Shown: piece by piece, positions 45,222 through 54,772 of the stretch | Numbering within the stretch: the stretch's first letter is position 1 | How the letters are laid out: each line of letters opens with the position of its first letter | Origin: Mucilaginibacter sp. | GTDB taxonomy: Bacteria; Bacteroidota; Bacteroidia; Sphingobacteriales; Sphingobacteriaceae | Reading direction: 5' to 3' | Assembly (NCBI GenBank): GCA_030445275.1 | Contig: JAUCSE010000040.1 | Span: 1 to 64,000, forward strand | Length of the DNA stretch: 64,000 bases | Notes under the pieces: model-generated | What the model was told of the DNA's origin: nothing | Seen by the model: only the letters and a program-made list of their open reading frames with translations | The model's database searches: none | Program-made: the position numbers and the translations under genes

Positions 45222-46460
45222 TTATTGTGGTTGACCATATAATGACAGCTCCATTACGTGGGCAAAATTACCCAGCGACCATGTTTGTGATACGGATAAG
45301 CGCAGGAAATGAACTACCGGGGCATTCAACGGAACGTTAAAATTTACACCCGCCAACACGAACGCGTTATCTGCCGCGTTGGTGCTGCCAACCGGTAAGC
45401 CCGATGGTGGATTTGGATAACGATAATTAGCCAGATTGATCCAGTCGCCTACAACGGTGCCAACAGGTGCGGATAGAGGTAATTGCGCGTCTTTGGGCGA
45501 TGGTACATTTGTTCCCCATAAAGAAAAGGTCTTTGGATTACCATGATTAAACGCGTATTTCTGGTCGGTATCCGGCCTTTCCCACATCACAAAACGGCTA
45601 AGTCGGTAAGTGCGGCCAACATTAAATGTACAAACAAAAGGTGCAGGAGCACCCGGATCAGTATGCCAACCGGCCGAACCGCCATCTGTTTTTCCATCCC
45701 ATAAATTAGGCAGCACCCATCCGTACCCTATAGGCGAATCAGTTGGCAGCTGGTACACACTAAACTTACTTTTATCCAGCAATTGTTCAAACAGCGGACT
45801 TAATGTTTTTTTAAGTGTGTCAGATATATTGCCAAACTTGTCGGTGATATACACACCAAACTGCCTCGAATCGGTATTAAAGCCGCGTAACGAATAGTTA
45901 ATGGTATCCTGTTGCGTATAATACTGATCCTGGATCTCCATTGCATTGGTTGATTTATCAAAAGCGGTTATAATTACACCAATCTCCTTTTTTAAAGGGT
46001 TTAGGGCCGTTACGTTAACCCCGCCAAAATCAGTTTGTAAAACAGCTGTTTGCCTTACCAAAGTAAAGATTGGGGTTTTAGGATGAACGGTAACCGTAAC
46101 CGGATCAGACATTACATTTGCACGGCTAACCGTATATAAAGTAACATTGTAATCCTTTGATGTGGCAAAACCTTCCAGATTTACGGTATCGCTGTAGTAG
46201 GAAGCCTTGGTTTCGCGCGCCACATTATCCTTGATCTGGTATTTAGCCAGCACATAAAGCGTGTTATTGGAATTTGGTAAATTGTAGGTTATATAGGAAC
46301 CTCCGTTATAATTATCAACTTTGATATTGGTAACCACACCCGGCTTTGTTTTATCGGTTGAAACGGGCTGATTATAACCATCGTTTCTTTTACACGAAAT
46401 TATACTGATCATTATCATGCTACAGAAAAGCAGAAATGAATAACTCTTCATCTTTTTCAT
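45222..46460 (-). CDS. surface glycan-binding lipoprotein (DUF4959 / DUF5126 / DUF5000)
   Basis: The lipoprotein signal ends at MISIISC (Cys23). Three beta-domains follow in the usual order: DUF4959 (about 38-130, KTKPGVVTNIKVDNYNGGSY), DUF5126 (about 130-230) and a DUF5000 discoidin-like module (about 250-412, with FVCTFNVGRTYRLSRFVMWERP and the closing HFLRLSVSQTWSL). It is a non-catalytic glycan binder of the SusE/F positional class. It lies between SusD (36 bp) and the DUF4998 lipoprotein (24 bp) in one operon. Confidence 0.85.
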   Translation of the reverse strand: MKKMKSYSFLLFCSMIMISIISCKRNDGYNQPVSTDKTKPGVVTNIKVDNYNGGSYITYNLPNSNNTLYVLAKYQIKDNVARETKASYYSDTVNLEGFATSKDYNVTLYTVSRANVMSDPVTVTVHPKTPIFTLVRQTAVLQTDFGGVNVTALNPLKKEIGVIITAFDKSTNAMEIQDQYYTQQDTINYSLRGFNTDSRQFGVYITDKFGNISDTLKKTLSPLFEQLLDKSKFSVYQLPTDSPIGYGWVLPNLWDGKTDGGSAGWHTDPGAPAPFVCTFNVGRTYRLSRFVMWERPDTDQKYAFNHGNPKTFSLWGTNVPSPKDAQLPLSAPVGTVVGDWINLANYRYPNPPSGLPVGSTNAADNAFVLAGVNFNVPLNAPVVHFLRLSVSQTWSLGNFAHVMELSLYGQPQ

Positions 46461-46496
46461 AATTTTTCAATTATTTATTTAAATAGGTTTAGGACC

Positions 46497-48410
46497 TTAC
46501 CAGCCAGTGTTTTGAACAAGATTGCTGTTATGCAATAAAGCATCATCTGATATGGGCCATAAGTAGTTCCTGACGTTAAAAACCGGTGTTATTACCGTAC
46601 GCTGGCGATAATAATTAACAGACTGTTCTTCATTCACTGTCCAGCCCTGTAGAGGTTGGCTCAATACGCTCTGCATTTCCTTCCATCTGCGTAAGTCCCA
46701 GCCGGCCTGCGCTTCAAATGCCAGTTCTATGCGGCGTTCCTGGTGTATAATCTGGCGTAAGCCATCTTTGTTGGTGTATTTACCCGGATTGTTGGAGTAA
46801 TTTGTCCAGGCTTCAACAACTCCCGGAATACCGGCCCTTGTGCGTACCTTATCAATATAGGTGATAACCTGTGACGATGGTTTACCCTGTTCATTCAACG
46901 CCTCGGCATATAACAGGTACAAACCGGTAAGCCTGATCATCGGCAAATGAAAATCAACCTGCTGGAAACCATTATCATAAACTGACTGATAATTAACCAG
47001 CTTTTTTGGCCAGTACCCGGTAATATTAATGTTCACATTATCATGAGGACCTGCTAATGACGAGGGGCCGCGCCCCTGCACATAAAATGAGGCTTCCTGG
47101 TTGTAAATACCATTACCAAACCATATTCCGCCATCAAAGGCTACATCTGCATAAAACCTTGGCTCGCGGTTAAAATGCGCTTTAACTGTTTCGTATGACT
47201 TTTCAATGTAATACCGGTTAGCGTCATCACCCGCTTTTATGGTGTAACGATTGGTATAATCCCAGGTTTTATCTTCATTTATAGGCACTCCCTTATTGGT
47301 ATAAAAAAGTTCCTGCTCGGCAATCGGAATGGCAAACGTTCCGGGGTTTGAAAAAGCATTGACCACTGATAACTGGGTAAAACGCGGCGTACAAAAACCT
47401 TGTTTAGGAAAGGTTGGGTTTAAAGCCCATATCAATTCGGTATTGATGTCCCATTTTTCGGTGATGGCCGTTTGCAGGGTTAGTTCCAGTTTCAACGAGT
47501 CATTAAGACTGGTGATATTGGCCGGAGGAACAAAGACATGCAGACTTGCTCCGTTTGCCTCGCAAACAGTAATAGCGTCAAGGGCTGCCGCAGCTGCCCT
47601 ATCCCATTTTTTAGCATCATATGTTGGGTTAAAGAGCGCCTTGCCATCCTTGTTTTTCAAGCTTATATAATCCGGATTGCCATTAAAAAGCGGGCTTGCT
47701 GCGGTTGCTAAAATTTCGGCTTTTACTGCAAGCGCTATCGGTTTGGTTATGCGTCCCAGTTCCAATATCTGGTTTTGTATCACTGCCGGCAAATCAGGAG
47801 CGGCCTCGTCAAGCAGCCTTACCATGTAATTAACTACAGAATCAACAGGAACTCTTTTTACCTTCACGTCCTCCTCCGAACTGTTTATCGGCAGGTTTAC
47901 ATCCGTAATAGGAATTGGGCCGTATAATCTGAATAAATAAAAATGGTAATAGGCCTTCAGAAATTTCACTTCGGCTATCCATCTTTTCTTTTCATCCAAA
48001 CTCAGGTCAACAGGCTTATCAATATTCTCCAACATGGTATTACATCTTCTTAATGATTTGAACATGGCCTGCCCCCCATTGCTCCCGTCCCAAAAATTCA
48101 GTCCTGGCTTGGAGCTGTTTTGCAAACCCCTGATCAGGTTAAAACCCGTGGGGTCAAGCCCTCTGAAATCTGTTACATTGTTTGGAAATACAACCTCGCC
48201 AGATGTGGTGAAACCAGCATTATTTTCAGGGTATACCAATTGCTGTAAAGTTGCATAGCAGGTAAACAAATAATTCTCTGCTTCATTGCGGTTCCTGAAA
48301 GCGTAATCAATGGTACCAACATTATCAGGAGTAACGTCAAGGTACTTTTTACATGACACACAAGCCATTGCCAGCATTGCCATGTATAGATATTTATAAT
48401 ATGATTTCAT
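46497..48410 (-). CDS. SusD/RagB outer-membrane lipoprotein
   Basis: The glycan-capture lid of the SusC transporter encoded 24 bp upstream. The lipoprotein signal ends at MACVSC (Cys20), followed by KKYLDVTPDN, the classical SusD start. TPR-like helices follow (WIAEVKFLKAYYHFYLFRLYG with the PIPI turn). The RagB/SusD C-terminal region has GLYLLYAEALNEQG, YIDKVRTRAGIPG and IIHQERRIELAFEAQAGWDLRRWK. At 637 residues it is a full-length member. Confidence 0.96.
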   Translation of the reverse strand: MKSYYKYLYMAMLAMACVSCKKYLDVTPDNVGTIDYAFRNRNEAENYLFTCYATLQQLVYPENNAGFTTSGEVVFPNNVTDFRGLDPTGFNLIRGLQNSSKPGLNFWDGSNGGQAMFKSLRRCNTMLENIDKPVDLSLDEKKRWIAEVKFLKAYYHFYLFRLYGPIPITDVNLPINSSEEDVKVKRVPVDSVVNYMVRLLDEAAPDLPAVIQNQILELGRITKPIALAVKAEILATAASPLFNGNPDYISLKNKDGKALFNPTYDAKKWDRAAAAALDAITVCEANGASLHVFVPPANITSLNDSLKLELTLQTAITEKWDINTELIWALNPTFPKQGFCTPRFTQLSVVNAFSNPGTFAIPIAEQELFYTNKGVPINEDKTWDYTNRYTIKAGDDANRYYIEKSYETVKAHFNREPRFYADVAFDGGIWFGNGIYNQEASFYVQGRGPSSLAGPHDNVNINITGYWPKKLVNYQSVYDNGFQQVDFHLPMIRLTGLYLLYAEALNEQGKPSSQVITYIDKVRTRAGIPGVVEAWTNYSNNPGKYTNKDGLRQIIHQERRIELAFEAQAGWDLRRWKEMQSVLSQPLQGWTVNEEQSVNYYRQRTVITPVFNVRNYLWPISDDALLHNSNLVQNTGW

Positions 48411-48434
48411 ATCGTAATTAATGATCGGTTAATA

Positions 48435-51400
48435 TTATAAGCTTACATTTAAACCCACGTTAAACACCTTTTGTACCGGGTATGCAAACGCGTTGCCCCC
48501 TTGCTCTGGATCCCACAATTTGAAGGGGCTCCAGGTTAACAGGTTTAGGCCATTAAAGTAAAGCCTTGCATTTTTAACTCTTAAAGCCCTGGAAATTCTG
48601 GCGGGCATGGTATAGCCTACCTCTAATGATTTAAGCCTTAAAAAGCTGCCATCGCGCAGCCACCAGGTGCTTGTTTGCCTGTTATTTTCAATAACACCGC
48701 CATCGGGCCCAAGTCTTGGATATAAGGCATACAGATTTTGATTATCCTCAGACCAGTGGTCGTCTGCAAAGGCTTTCAATAACTGGGTATCACCGTTATA
48801 ATAGGAATCAGGGCTTTTTATAAATGGAGCTGTACGGGCCGGATCAATAAAGAACGACACCTTTGCCTGCCCCTGGAAGAATGCTGAAAGGTCAAAGTTT
48901 TTATACCCGGTTGATACACCAAACCCGTACACTATTTGCGGGATGTTCGGGTTGCCGATATATGTTTGATCGGCACCGTCAATTTTACCATCGCCGTTTA
49001 AATCACGGTATTTAATGTCGCCACCCTTTGGAGGGGTTCCGTTGGTGCTAAAGATCTGCGAGGGCGAATTCCGAGCTTCATTATCGTCAACAAATAATCG
49101 CTCGGCTATATAACCATACCCGCGATTAAGTGGTTGCCCAATATTGCTTCTGTATCCTTCCTTGTAATCGGGCTGCTCAAATTGGGTATATTTATTGGCC
49201 GAGAAGGTAAAGTTGCCTCTTGCCTGTATCCACAGGTCTTTACCAATAGTCTGCTTGCCATCAACAGAAATATCAATACCTCTTGACTGCACCTTGCCGA
49301 TGTTAGCTGCAATGGGTGCCTCTAAACCCATTGTTGAGGGTATGTTATCGCGGTTCTGTAATATGTTATACTTGTTGTTCTGATAAACTTCGGCAATTAC
49401 ATTTAGCTTTTTAAGCAGGGTAAATTCAAGTCCCAGGTTAATTTGTTTTGATGTTTCCCAGGTTACATCCGTATTCTCGTAATTGTTAATAGTAACCCCA
49501 TTGAGCCCATAACCATTATTTGTTCCAAAAGAGGCTGGGTTACCTCCGTTAAGATTTACATCTGACAGATAGAAAAACCTTTGATTCCCAATTTGGTCGT
49601 TACCAACTAAACCGTAACTGGCCCGTAGTTTAAAGCGATCAAATATATTGTATATATCGCCCCAGAATTTTTCTTCAGATACGATCCATGACGCGCCAAT
49701 GGTTGGGAAAAATCCAAAACGGTGATTGGCAGAGAACCGCTCAGAACCGTTATAACCAAAGTTACCTTCCAGGTAGTATTTACCTTTGTAAGAATAAGTA
49801 ACACGGCCGGCCAGGGTTTCATTACGGTAAGGCAATGAGTATTGTAGCGTGTAAGGATTTTGTTTAGTTGGATCAATTTTAGGATCCTTATTATTTGAAT
49901 ATAATTGTTCCTGGCGGGTGCCAATTAAAGCCGCGCTTATGGTATGATCCTTCCCAAAAGTTCTGCTATAATCCAATACCCCCTGCAGGTAAACCTGGGT
50001 TTGTAAATTGTCAGAATAAGGATCGCGGTTATACGACAGGTATTCAGATGCCTGGTTGGGCTGCGAATTTATCCACTGCAGTGTGTACTGATTAGTTGGC
50101 TTATCATAATTTGTTGCATAATAGTAATAGGGGTTGTAGTATAACTGCGATTGAAAGTAGGAATAACGGTTGGTGCTGAAAATACCGTGAAAGTTTAATC
50201 CTGGAGTTACAAAATCAAGACTTTGATTTAACTCCAATTGAGCCAACATCCTTGATTCTGAAAAATTCTGGTGCCCCGAAAGCAAACTAGCATAAGGGTT
50301 AGTATACTGCGTACTGCCCAGGCCACCGCCGGCTGCAGGTACGTTACCAAACAAAATGTGCTTGGTTTTAAGATTGGCAGAATCGGCAGGATAATAGGCC
50401 GGAAAATCAACCGGGCTTGTATGCATCACCAGGTTATATAAGTCTGTTGTAAGTGAAGCGTTATTAGTGGTACGCGGCCCGTTATACTCGTTAAAGGTAC
50501 CTGATAAACGCACTACCAATTCGGTTTTACTAGTCAGATTGATATTTACGTTTGAGCGTAACTGGTAATTTTGAAATTTAACGTTATTGTTATTATTATT
50601 CCGGATATCGGTTCTTAGTATACCATTGTCATTACTGTAGGACCCTGCAACATAGTATTTGGCTACTCCGCTGCCGCCCGATACGCTTAAATTGCCGCGC
50701 TGTGTGCTGGTATGTTTCTTAAACAACATAGCATACCAGTCGACCGCCGGATATACATATGGGTTACTGCCTGGAGCATTATTGAGGGCTGCCTGCGTAT
50801 TAATGATCTTGTTTTCGGAATAAGGCAGTGGATCAAGCGGATAACGTGTTTGTACCGCTTCATTCTTCAGCCTCATATAGGTAATAGGATCAGCCAGCTG
50901 AAGGTTTTGTACCGATTGCGACGAAGCGTTCTCGACCCTGAAATTAATCTGGGCCTTCCCCATCTTACCTTCTTTTGTTTTTACAAGGATAACGCCATTA
51001 CCGCCCCTGGCCCCGTATAATGCTGTTGCACTGGCATCCTTTAATATCGAAAAGCTTTCAATATCATCCACATTTAGCCTGGCCAGATCAGATGAGGTTA
51101 GCTCCACGTTATCAATCAATATCAGTGGATCCTGTTTGTAGCCAAATGTTGTTACGCCCCGTATAAAAAACTTGGCATTATCCTGGCCCGGTTGCCCGCT
51201 TGGCGTAAAAGCAATTACACCGGCAACCTGCCCCGCCAGGGCATTGGTGAGGTTACTTGCCGGGATTTTTAAATTACCGGGTTTTACCGTGGTAACCGAG
51301 CCTACCAAAGCCTCGCGTGTTTGTTTACGGCTATAAGCGGTTACCACCACATCGTCAAAGGTGCTTTTTGATTCTATCAATATCACCTTGATTACCCTTT

Positions 51401-51737
51401 GAGTAGCTGATACGGTGACATGCTTTTCAATGTACCCTACATAGGTAATTTTTAAAATGGTGCCCGGCTCTACATCAAGCAGAAATTTTCCGTTCCCGTC
51501 GGTCGAGGTAACTAAACCCTTTTTATTTAGGGGGGCAACGTTAGCGCCAATAACAGCGGCTCCCAGCGTGTCGGTCACTGTGCCTATAACTGTGATTTTT
51601 GTTTGATTTTGCGCCTGGGCATGATTAGCAAAACCAAATCCAAACAACATAAAAACCAGCAGGCAGGCTGCGGCCATCAAGTTGTGTGGAATTTTTAAAA
51701 CCCACCAGGGTTTCAATAACTCGTAAAGTTTTCTCAT
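48435..51737 (-). CDS. SusC-like TonB-dependent transporter of the fucose-glycan locus
   Basis: The 1100-residue outer-membrane importer starts the operon. An extended signal region ends at NHAQAQ (about residue 43). A carboxypeptidase-like domain (about 48-125, ITVIGTVTDTLGAAVIGANV) precedes the TonB box FDDVVVTAYS. The plug (about 145-270) shows LAGQVAGVIAFTPSGQPGQD, PLILIDNVEL and FSILKDASATALYGARGGNG. The barrel ends GLNVSL. The first 25 residues before the hydrophobic core are long and basic, which is common in this group. Two 21-bp-phased operators lie 460-600 bp upstream. Confidence 0.95.
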   Translation of the reverse strand: MRKLYELLKPWWVLKIPHNLMAAACLLVFMLFGFGFANHAQAQNQTKITVIGTVTDTLGAAVIGANVAPLNKKGLVTSTDGNGKFLLDVEPGTILKITYVGYIEKHVTVSATQRVIKVILIESKSTFDDVVVTAYSRKQTREALVGSVTTVKPGNLKIPASNLTNALAGQVAGVIAFTPSGQPGQDNAKFFIRGVTTFGYKQDPLILIDNVELTSSDLARLNVDDIESFSILKDASATALYGARGGNGVILVKTKEGKMGKAQINFRVENASSQSVQNLQLADPITYMRLKNEAVQTRYPLDPLPYSENKIINTQAALNNAPGSNPYVYPAVDWYAMLFKKHTSTQRGNLSVSGGSGVAKYYVAGSYSNDNGILRTDIRNNNNNNVKFQNYQLRSNVNINLTSKTELVVRLSGTFNEYNGPRTTNNASLTTDLYNLVMHTSPVDFPAYYPADSANLKTKHILFGNVPAAGGGLGSTQYTNPYASLLSGHQNFSESRMLAQLELNQSLDFVTPGLNFHGIFSTNRYSYFQSQLYYNPYYYYATNYDKPTNQYTLQWINSQPNQASEYLSYNRDPYSDNLQTQVYLQGVLDYSRTFGKDHTISAALIGTRQEQLYSNNKDPKIDPTKQNPYTLQYSLPYRNETLAGRVTYSYKGKYYLEGNFGYNGSERFSANHRFGFFPTIGASWIVSEEKFWGDIYNIFDRFKLRASYGLVGNDQIGNQRFFYLSDVNLNGGNPASFGTNNGYGLNGVTINNYENTDVTWETSKQINLGLEFTLLKKLNVIAEVYQNNKYNILQNRDNIPSTMGLEAPIAANIGKVQSRGIDISVDGKQTIGKDLWIQARGNFTFSANKYTQFEQPDYKEGYRSNIGQPLNRGYGYIAERLFVDDNEARNSPSQIFSTNGTPPKGGDIKYRDLNGDGKIDGADQTYIGNPNIPQIVYGFGVSTGYKNFDLSAFFQGQAKVSFFIDPARTAPFIKSPDSYYNGDTQLLKAFADDHWSEDNQNLYALYPRLGPDGGVIENNRQTSTWWLRDGSFLRLKSLEVGYTMPARISRALRVKNARLYFNGLNLLTWSPFKLWDPEQGGNAFAYPVQKVFNVGLNVSL

Positions 51738-52195
51738 GAATTGGTTAATTAATTGGTTTGAAATTTAAATTGGTTTGTAATTGGTTAAAAAGAGCGAAAT
51801 ATGGATTGATATATCGTTTTATCAAGTATAAACACAGCACATTTTGGTATACTTTTAGATCGATATAACTGGTTTTTGGCTGATTTTTAACAATTGGGTG
51901 AAGATTTATGCCACCTTGCTAGCTTAGAAAGGGCAATAAAATTCCATTACAGCCTTTTTCTTGCTGCATTTTATTGTTAAAATAGTATCACTATTTGTTG
52001 AAAAACAGATATCCCGGTATAATCCCTGGTTTATTACTAAAGATGTTAAATGGGAAAGTTTTTCAATATTAATTGGTGGCGATTAAATTGCGTTAATCAA
52101 CAGCTTGTAGCTGAAAGTAGGTCTTCTGCATAGTCAATAAGTTTTGGTTAGTTAAATTGGTTTAGTAAAACTAATTGACCTTTATCCTATTTGAA

Positions 52196-52226
52196 ATGGA
52201 TAAATCTTTAAAATAGATGGACTATA
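52196..52226. promoter_or_regulatory. 21-bp-phased direct-repeat operator, site B (SusC operon)
   Basis: ATGGATAAA at 52196 and ATGGACTATA at 52217 are direct half-sites 21 bp apart. The nine-base first half and the first six bases of the second half (with the TAG before them) are identical to site A. It is 459 bp upstream of the SusC start. Confidence 0.65.
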
Positions 52227-52303
52227 CTACTGTTGTATAAATCAACCAAAATCAATACCTGGTTATAAAACACTTAAATAGCTCTTAAAATAACGCATAC
52301 TCA

Positions 52304-52333
52304 AACGATTAAGTTAACTGTTGATGGATTATA
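52304..52333. promoter_or_regulatory. degenerate operator, site E
   Basis: ATGGATTATA at 52324 equals the strong half of sites C and D. The first half is weak: ACGATTAA ends about one turn out of register (20 bp spacing). It may be an accessory site for the SusC promoter. Confidence 0.4.
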
Positions 52334-52558
52334 ATACCAACGACTATATAAATGTCAAATTGACATGCTAAATCGTTCTACTATAATAAAAACGGCATAT
52401 TGACGATCAAAATATATAGCCAAAAAATTAAAAAAATGAATGTACACATACCCCACGCAACGGCGGTGTAAAGGCGTAAAAAAGACAGGATAAAATAAAA
52501 TTTTTAGAGTTTATTCTGATACTATTCTATTCTATTTTGTTGTGAAAAAAGTATCAAT

Positions 52559-53017
52559 CTAGTTAGTATGGAAGATTTCCTCCATATTTTGCCAAATCTC
52601 TTTCCGGGCGGCGGTTTCCGGAAGCGGGAGTTGTGTTGGGTTGGTTTCCTTCCACCAGCGTTGTGTGGTGCTATCAGCAGCCATTTTGGCCATGTCCTTA
52701 TTAAAATTGGCACCCGTGTACTCAAAATAACTAAACAGGAAATATTTGCCATCAATTTGTTGAATATAGATAGAGTAATTGCGTATGTTACACTCCTTTA
52801 TTTTTTTTAATACACCCGGCCAGGCAGCGGCATGCAGCTTTTTATAATAAGCCATTTTTTCGGGTTTTAAACCCGTTACCATCCCAAAACGTTTCACTTT
52901 TACAGTATCGGGTGTAACAGCATTCTGCTGTGTGTTAGCCTGTTGATTGTTATTACATGCCGCAAAACCAATGCAGCCAATCATCATCATAGCAATAAAA
53001 ATCCTGATAAAATTCAT
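52559..53017 (-). CDS. lipoprotein mutarotase of the RhaM family (probable L-fucose mutarotase)
   Basis: Residues about 44-150 form a RhaM-type ferredoxin-like domain (RFGMVTGLKPEKMAYYKKLH, AAWPGVLKKIKECNIRNYSIY, YFLFSYFEYTG and a late RWWKETNP). This interconverts sugar anomers. The family includes the L-fucose mutarotase of the Xanthomonas fuconate pathway, which fits this operon better than rhamnose. Unusually it begins with a lipoprotein signal (MMIGCIGFAAC, Cys21) and a Gln/Asn-rich spacer, so it should sit outside the inner membrane. It follows the symporter gene by 17 bp and is the last gene of the fucose operon. Confidence 0.82.
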   Translation of the reverse strand: MNFIRIFIAMMMIGCIGFAACNNNQQANTQQNAVTPDTVKVKRFGMVTGLKPEKMAYYKKLHAAAWPGVLKKIKECNIRNYSIYIQQIDGKYFLFSYFEYTGANFNKDMAKMAADSTTQRWWKETNPTQLPLPETAARKEIWQNMEEIFHTN

Positions 53018-53034
53018 CGTATTATATAATTAAA

Positions 53035-54690
53035 TTACCTAAACAGATAAAAAAGTACTGCCATAATGAACACTAATAACATGGAAAGCGTTTTGTAATT
53101 TCCTAAACCACTCCATGCCGGGCCACGTAAAGGCTCCCATGGCGATTTCCAGTACAGCGTAGCACTTTCTGCCGTATGTTTTACGGGGTACATATAAGAC
53201 AGTGTAACCTGTATGAAAACACAAATAATAAACAAATAAAAAGCCATCATCATAAACGGCACCTGGCCTATGGTTGTCATGGGGAATAATTTATTCATCG
53301 TAAATACTATTACTCCAATGGCCGATCCTATCCATAAAGTGTATTTGGCTGATACTGCCGATGCCTTTTCCCAAAAAACACCCAATAAAAACACACAGGT
53401 TATAGGCGGGGCTATATGCGCTATGATATCATTAAGGCCATCAAAAATGCTTCCGTAGTTATTAAGCAATGGCAGCAATGCCAGCGAGAGCAATAAAGAT
53501 ATACCCGCTGCAATTTTCCCTACTTTAACTAGCTTTGCATCCTGAGTTTGTGGGTTATACCGTTTATAAATATCATAACTAACAATAGTCGAGATGGAGT
53601 TTAAGGCTCCCGATATCTGGCTCATTAAACCTGACAGCAGTGCGGCCACCAATACACCGATCAATCCCTGCGGAATAAGCTGGGTGATCATCAGGGTATA
53701 TATCCCCTTACTGTCAATCACCTCCTTACCAGCCACAATAGTTTTTAAGGCCGAAATATCCAGATGACCACTTTGCGCAAGAGTATAGGCAAACAGGCCG
53801 GGCATCACAAAAATAAAAACAGGTAATATTTTAATAAACCCGCAGAATAAAGGCCCCACTCGTGCATGATTCTCATCTTTGGCACCCAGCACACGCTGCA
53901 CAATAGTTTGATCGGCACACCAATACCATATACCTAGTACCGGGTAACCTAAAAACACCGCGTACCAGGGCATACCGCTGGGATCGCCATGTGGCCTGAG
54001 CATCGATAATTTATTGAGCTCCCCTGTATGTTTTAATACATCAACCATCGGCTCCCATCCACCCATTTTATTATAGGCGGCGATACTCATGATGATGGCC
54101 CCACCCAAAAGCACCAGCGTTTGGATGGATTCCGTTACCACTACCGCCGTTAAACCGCCAACAATGGTGTAAATGGTGGTGATTACAGATATCACAATTA
54201 CACTCGTATACATATCTACCCCAAAAAGTGTATGCAACACTACCCCACCTGCCAGTAATGAAAAAGCAATGTGAATTAATACCGCTGATACTACTGATAT
54301 AATAGCCAGCCAGTCGCGGCTGGCACGATCATACCGTTTCTCCAAAAAATCGGGCAAGGTGGCCACGCCTGATTTGATATAGAAAGGTGCGAAAAACAAT
54401 GCCAGCAATATCAACGTAAACGCCGCCATCCATTCAAAATCTCCATTAAGCAGTCCTTTGTCAAAGCCGCTTTGTGCTAAGCTCACCAGGTGTACGCAGG
54501 ATATATTGGTTGCAAACAGGGCTAAACCAATCATTGGCCAGCGTAGTTTTTTACCCGCTAAAAAATATTCACCGGCCTCGTTATTATTGTTCCGCGTTTT
54601 ACGCTGATGGCGAATGCCCGACCATAAACCTATAGTAAAAATAAAGGCGATATATAAAGTACTGATAATAAGATCGGGCGTGTGAATCAT
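53035..54690 (-). CDS. sodium:solute symporter (SSS family), probable L-fucose importer
   Basis: The 551-residue inner-membrane protein has about 14 helices with the SSS/LeuT fold: ATNISCVHLVSLAQSG in the broken first core helix, YTIVGGLTAVVVTESIQTLVL, WYWCADQTIVQRVLGAKDENHAR, and ALLSGLMSQISGALNSISTIVSYDIYKRY. These are the SGLT-branch motifs, including Ser residues of the sodium site. It lies between fuconate dehydratase and the mutarotase in one operon. L-fucose or a fucose-containing oligosaccharide is therefore the best guess for its cargo. Confidence 0.9.
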   Translation of the reverse strand: MIHTPDLIISTLYIAFIFTIGLWSGIRHQRKTRNNNNEAGEYFLAGKKLRWPMIGLALFATNISCVHLVSLAQSGFDKGLLNGDFEWMAAFTLILLALFFAPFYIKSGVATLPDFLEKRYDRASRDWLAIISVVSAVLIHIAFSLLAGGVVLHTLFGVDMYTSVIVISVITTIYTIVGGLTAVVVTESIQTLVLLGGAIIMSIAAYNKMGGWEPMVDVLKHTGELNKLSMLRPHGDPSGMPWYAVFLGYPVLGIWYWCADQTIVQRVLGAKDENHARVGPLFCGFIKILPVFIFVMPGLFAYTLAQSGHLDISALKTIVAGKEVIDSKGIYTLMITQLIPQGLIGVLVAALLSGLMSQISGALNSISTIVSYDIYKRYNPQTQDAKLVKVGKIAAGISLLLSLALLPLLNNYGSIFDGLNDIIAHIAPPITCVFLLGVFWEKASAVSAKYTLWIGSAIGVIVFTMNKLFPMTTIGQVPFMMMAFYLFIICVFIQVTLSYMYPVKHTAESATLYWKSPWEPLRGPAWSGLGNYKTLSMLLVFIMAVLFYLFR

Positions 54691-54699
54691 GGGTCTTTT

Positions 54700-54746
54700 A
54701 AATACTAAACTCTAATTAGTAAACTCTAATTTCTAAATACTAAACT
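54700..54746. repeat. short AT-rich tandem repeats in the operon gap
   Basis: TAAACTCTAATT occurs at 54706-54717 and 54720-54731, and AAATACTAAACT at 54700-54711 and 54735-54746. They fill the only long gap (82 bp) in the fucose operon, between the dehydratase and symporter genes. They may be slippage-prone spacer DNA. Confidence 0.6.
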
Positions 54747-54772
54747 TTAAATGCCTGGTATTTTTTCACTAC

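Larger units (their letters stand above)
51738..52558. other. 821-bp regulatory region upstream of the SusC operon
   Basis: No gene is supported. The long SusC leader is AT rich and carries repeated TTGGTT pieces just before the ATG. One of them, ATTAATTGGTTTGAAA (51748-51763), is identical to 43707-43722 in front of the canonical GH95. Operators B and E lie in the middle. A short palindrome, ATGTCAA-A-TTGACAT, is at 52352-52366. The right end is the 3' region of the mutarotase gene. Confidence 0.7.

Noticed and set aside
52559..53017. Annotation as L-rhamnose mutarotase
   Set aside because: The family includes fucose mutarotases, and every neighbour concerns L-fucose. No rhamnose gene is present.
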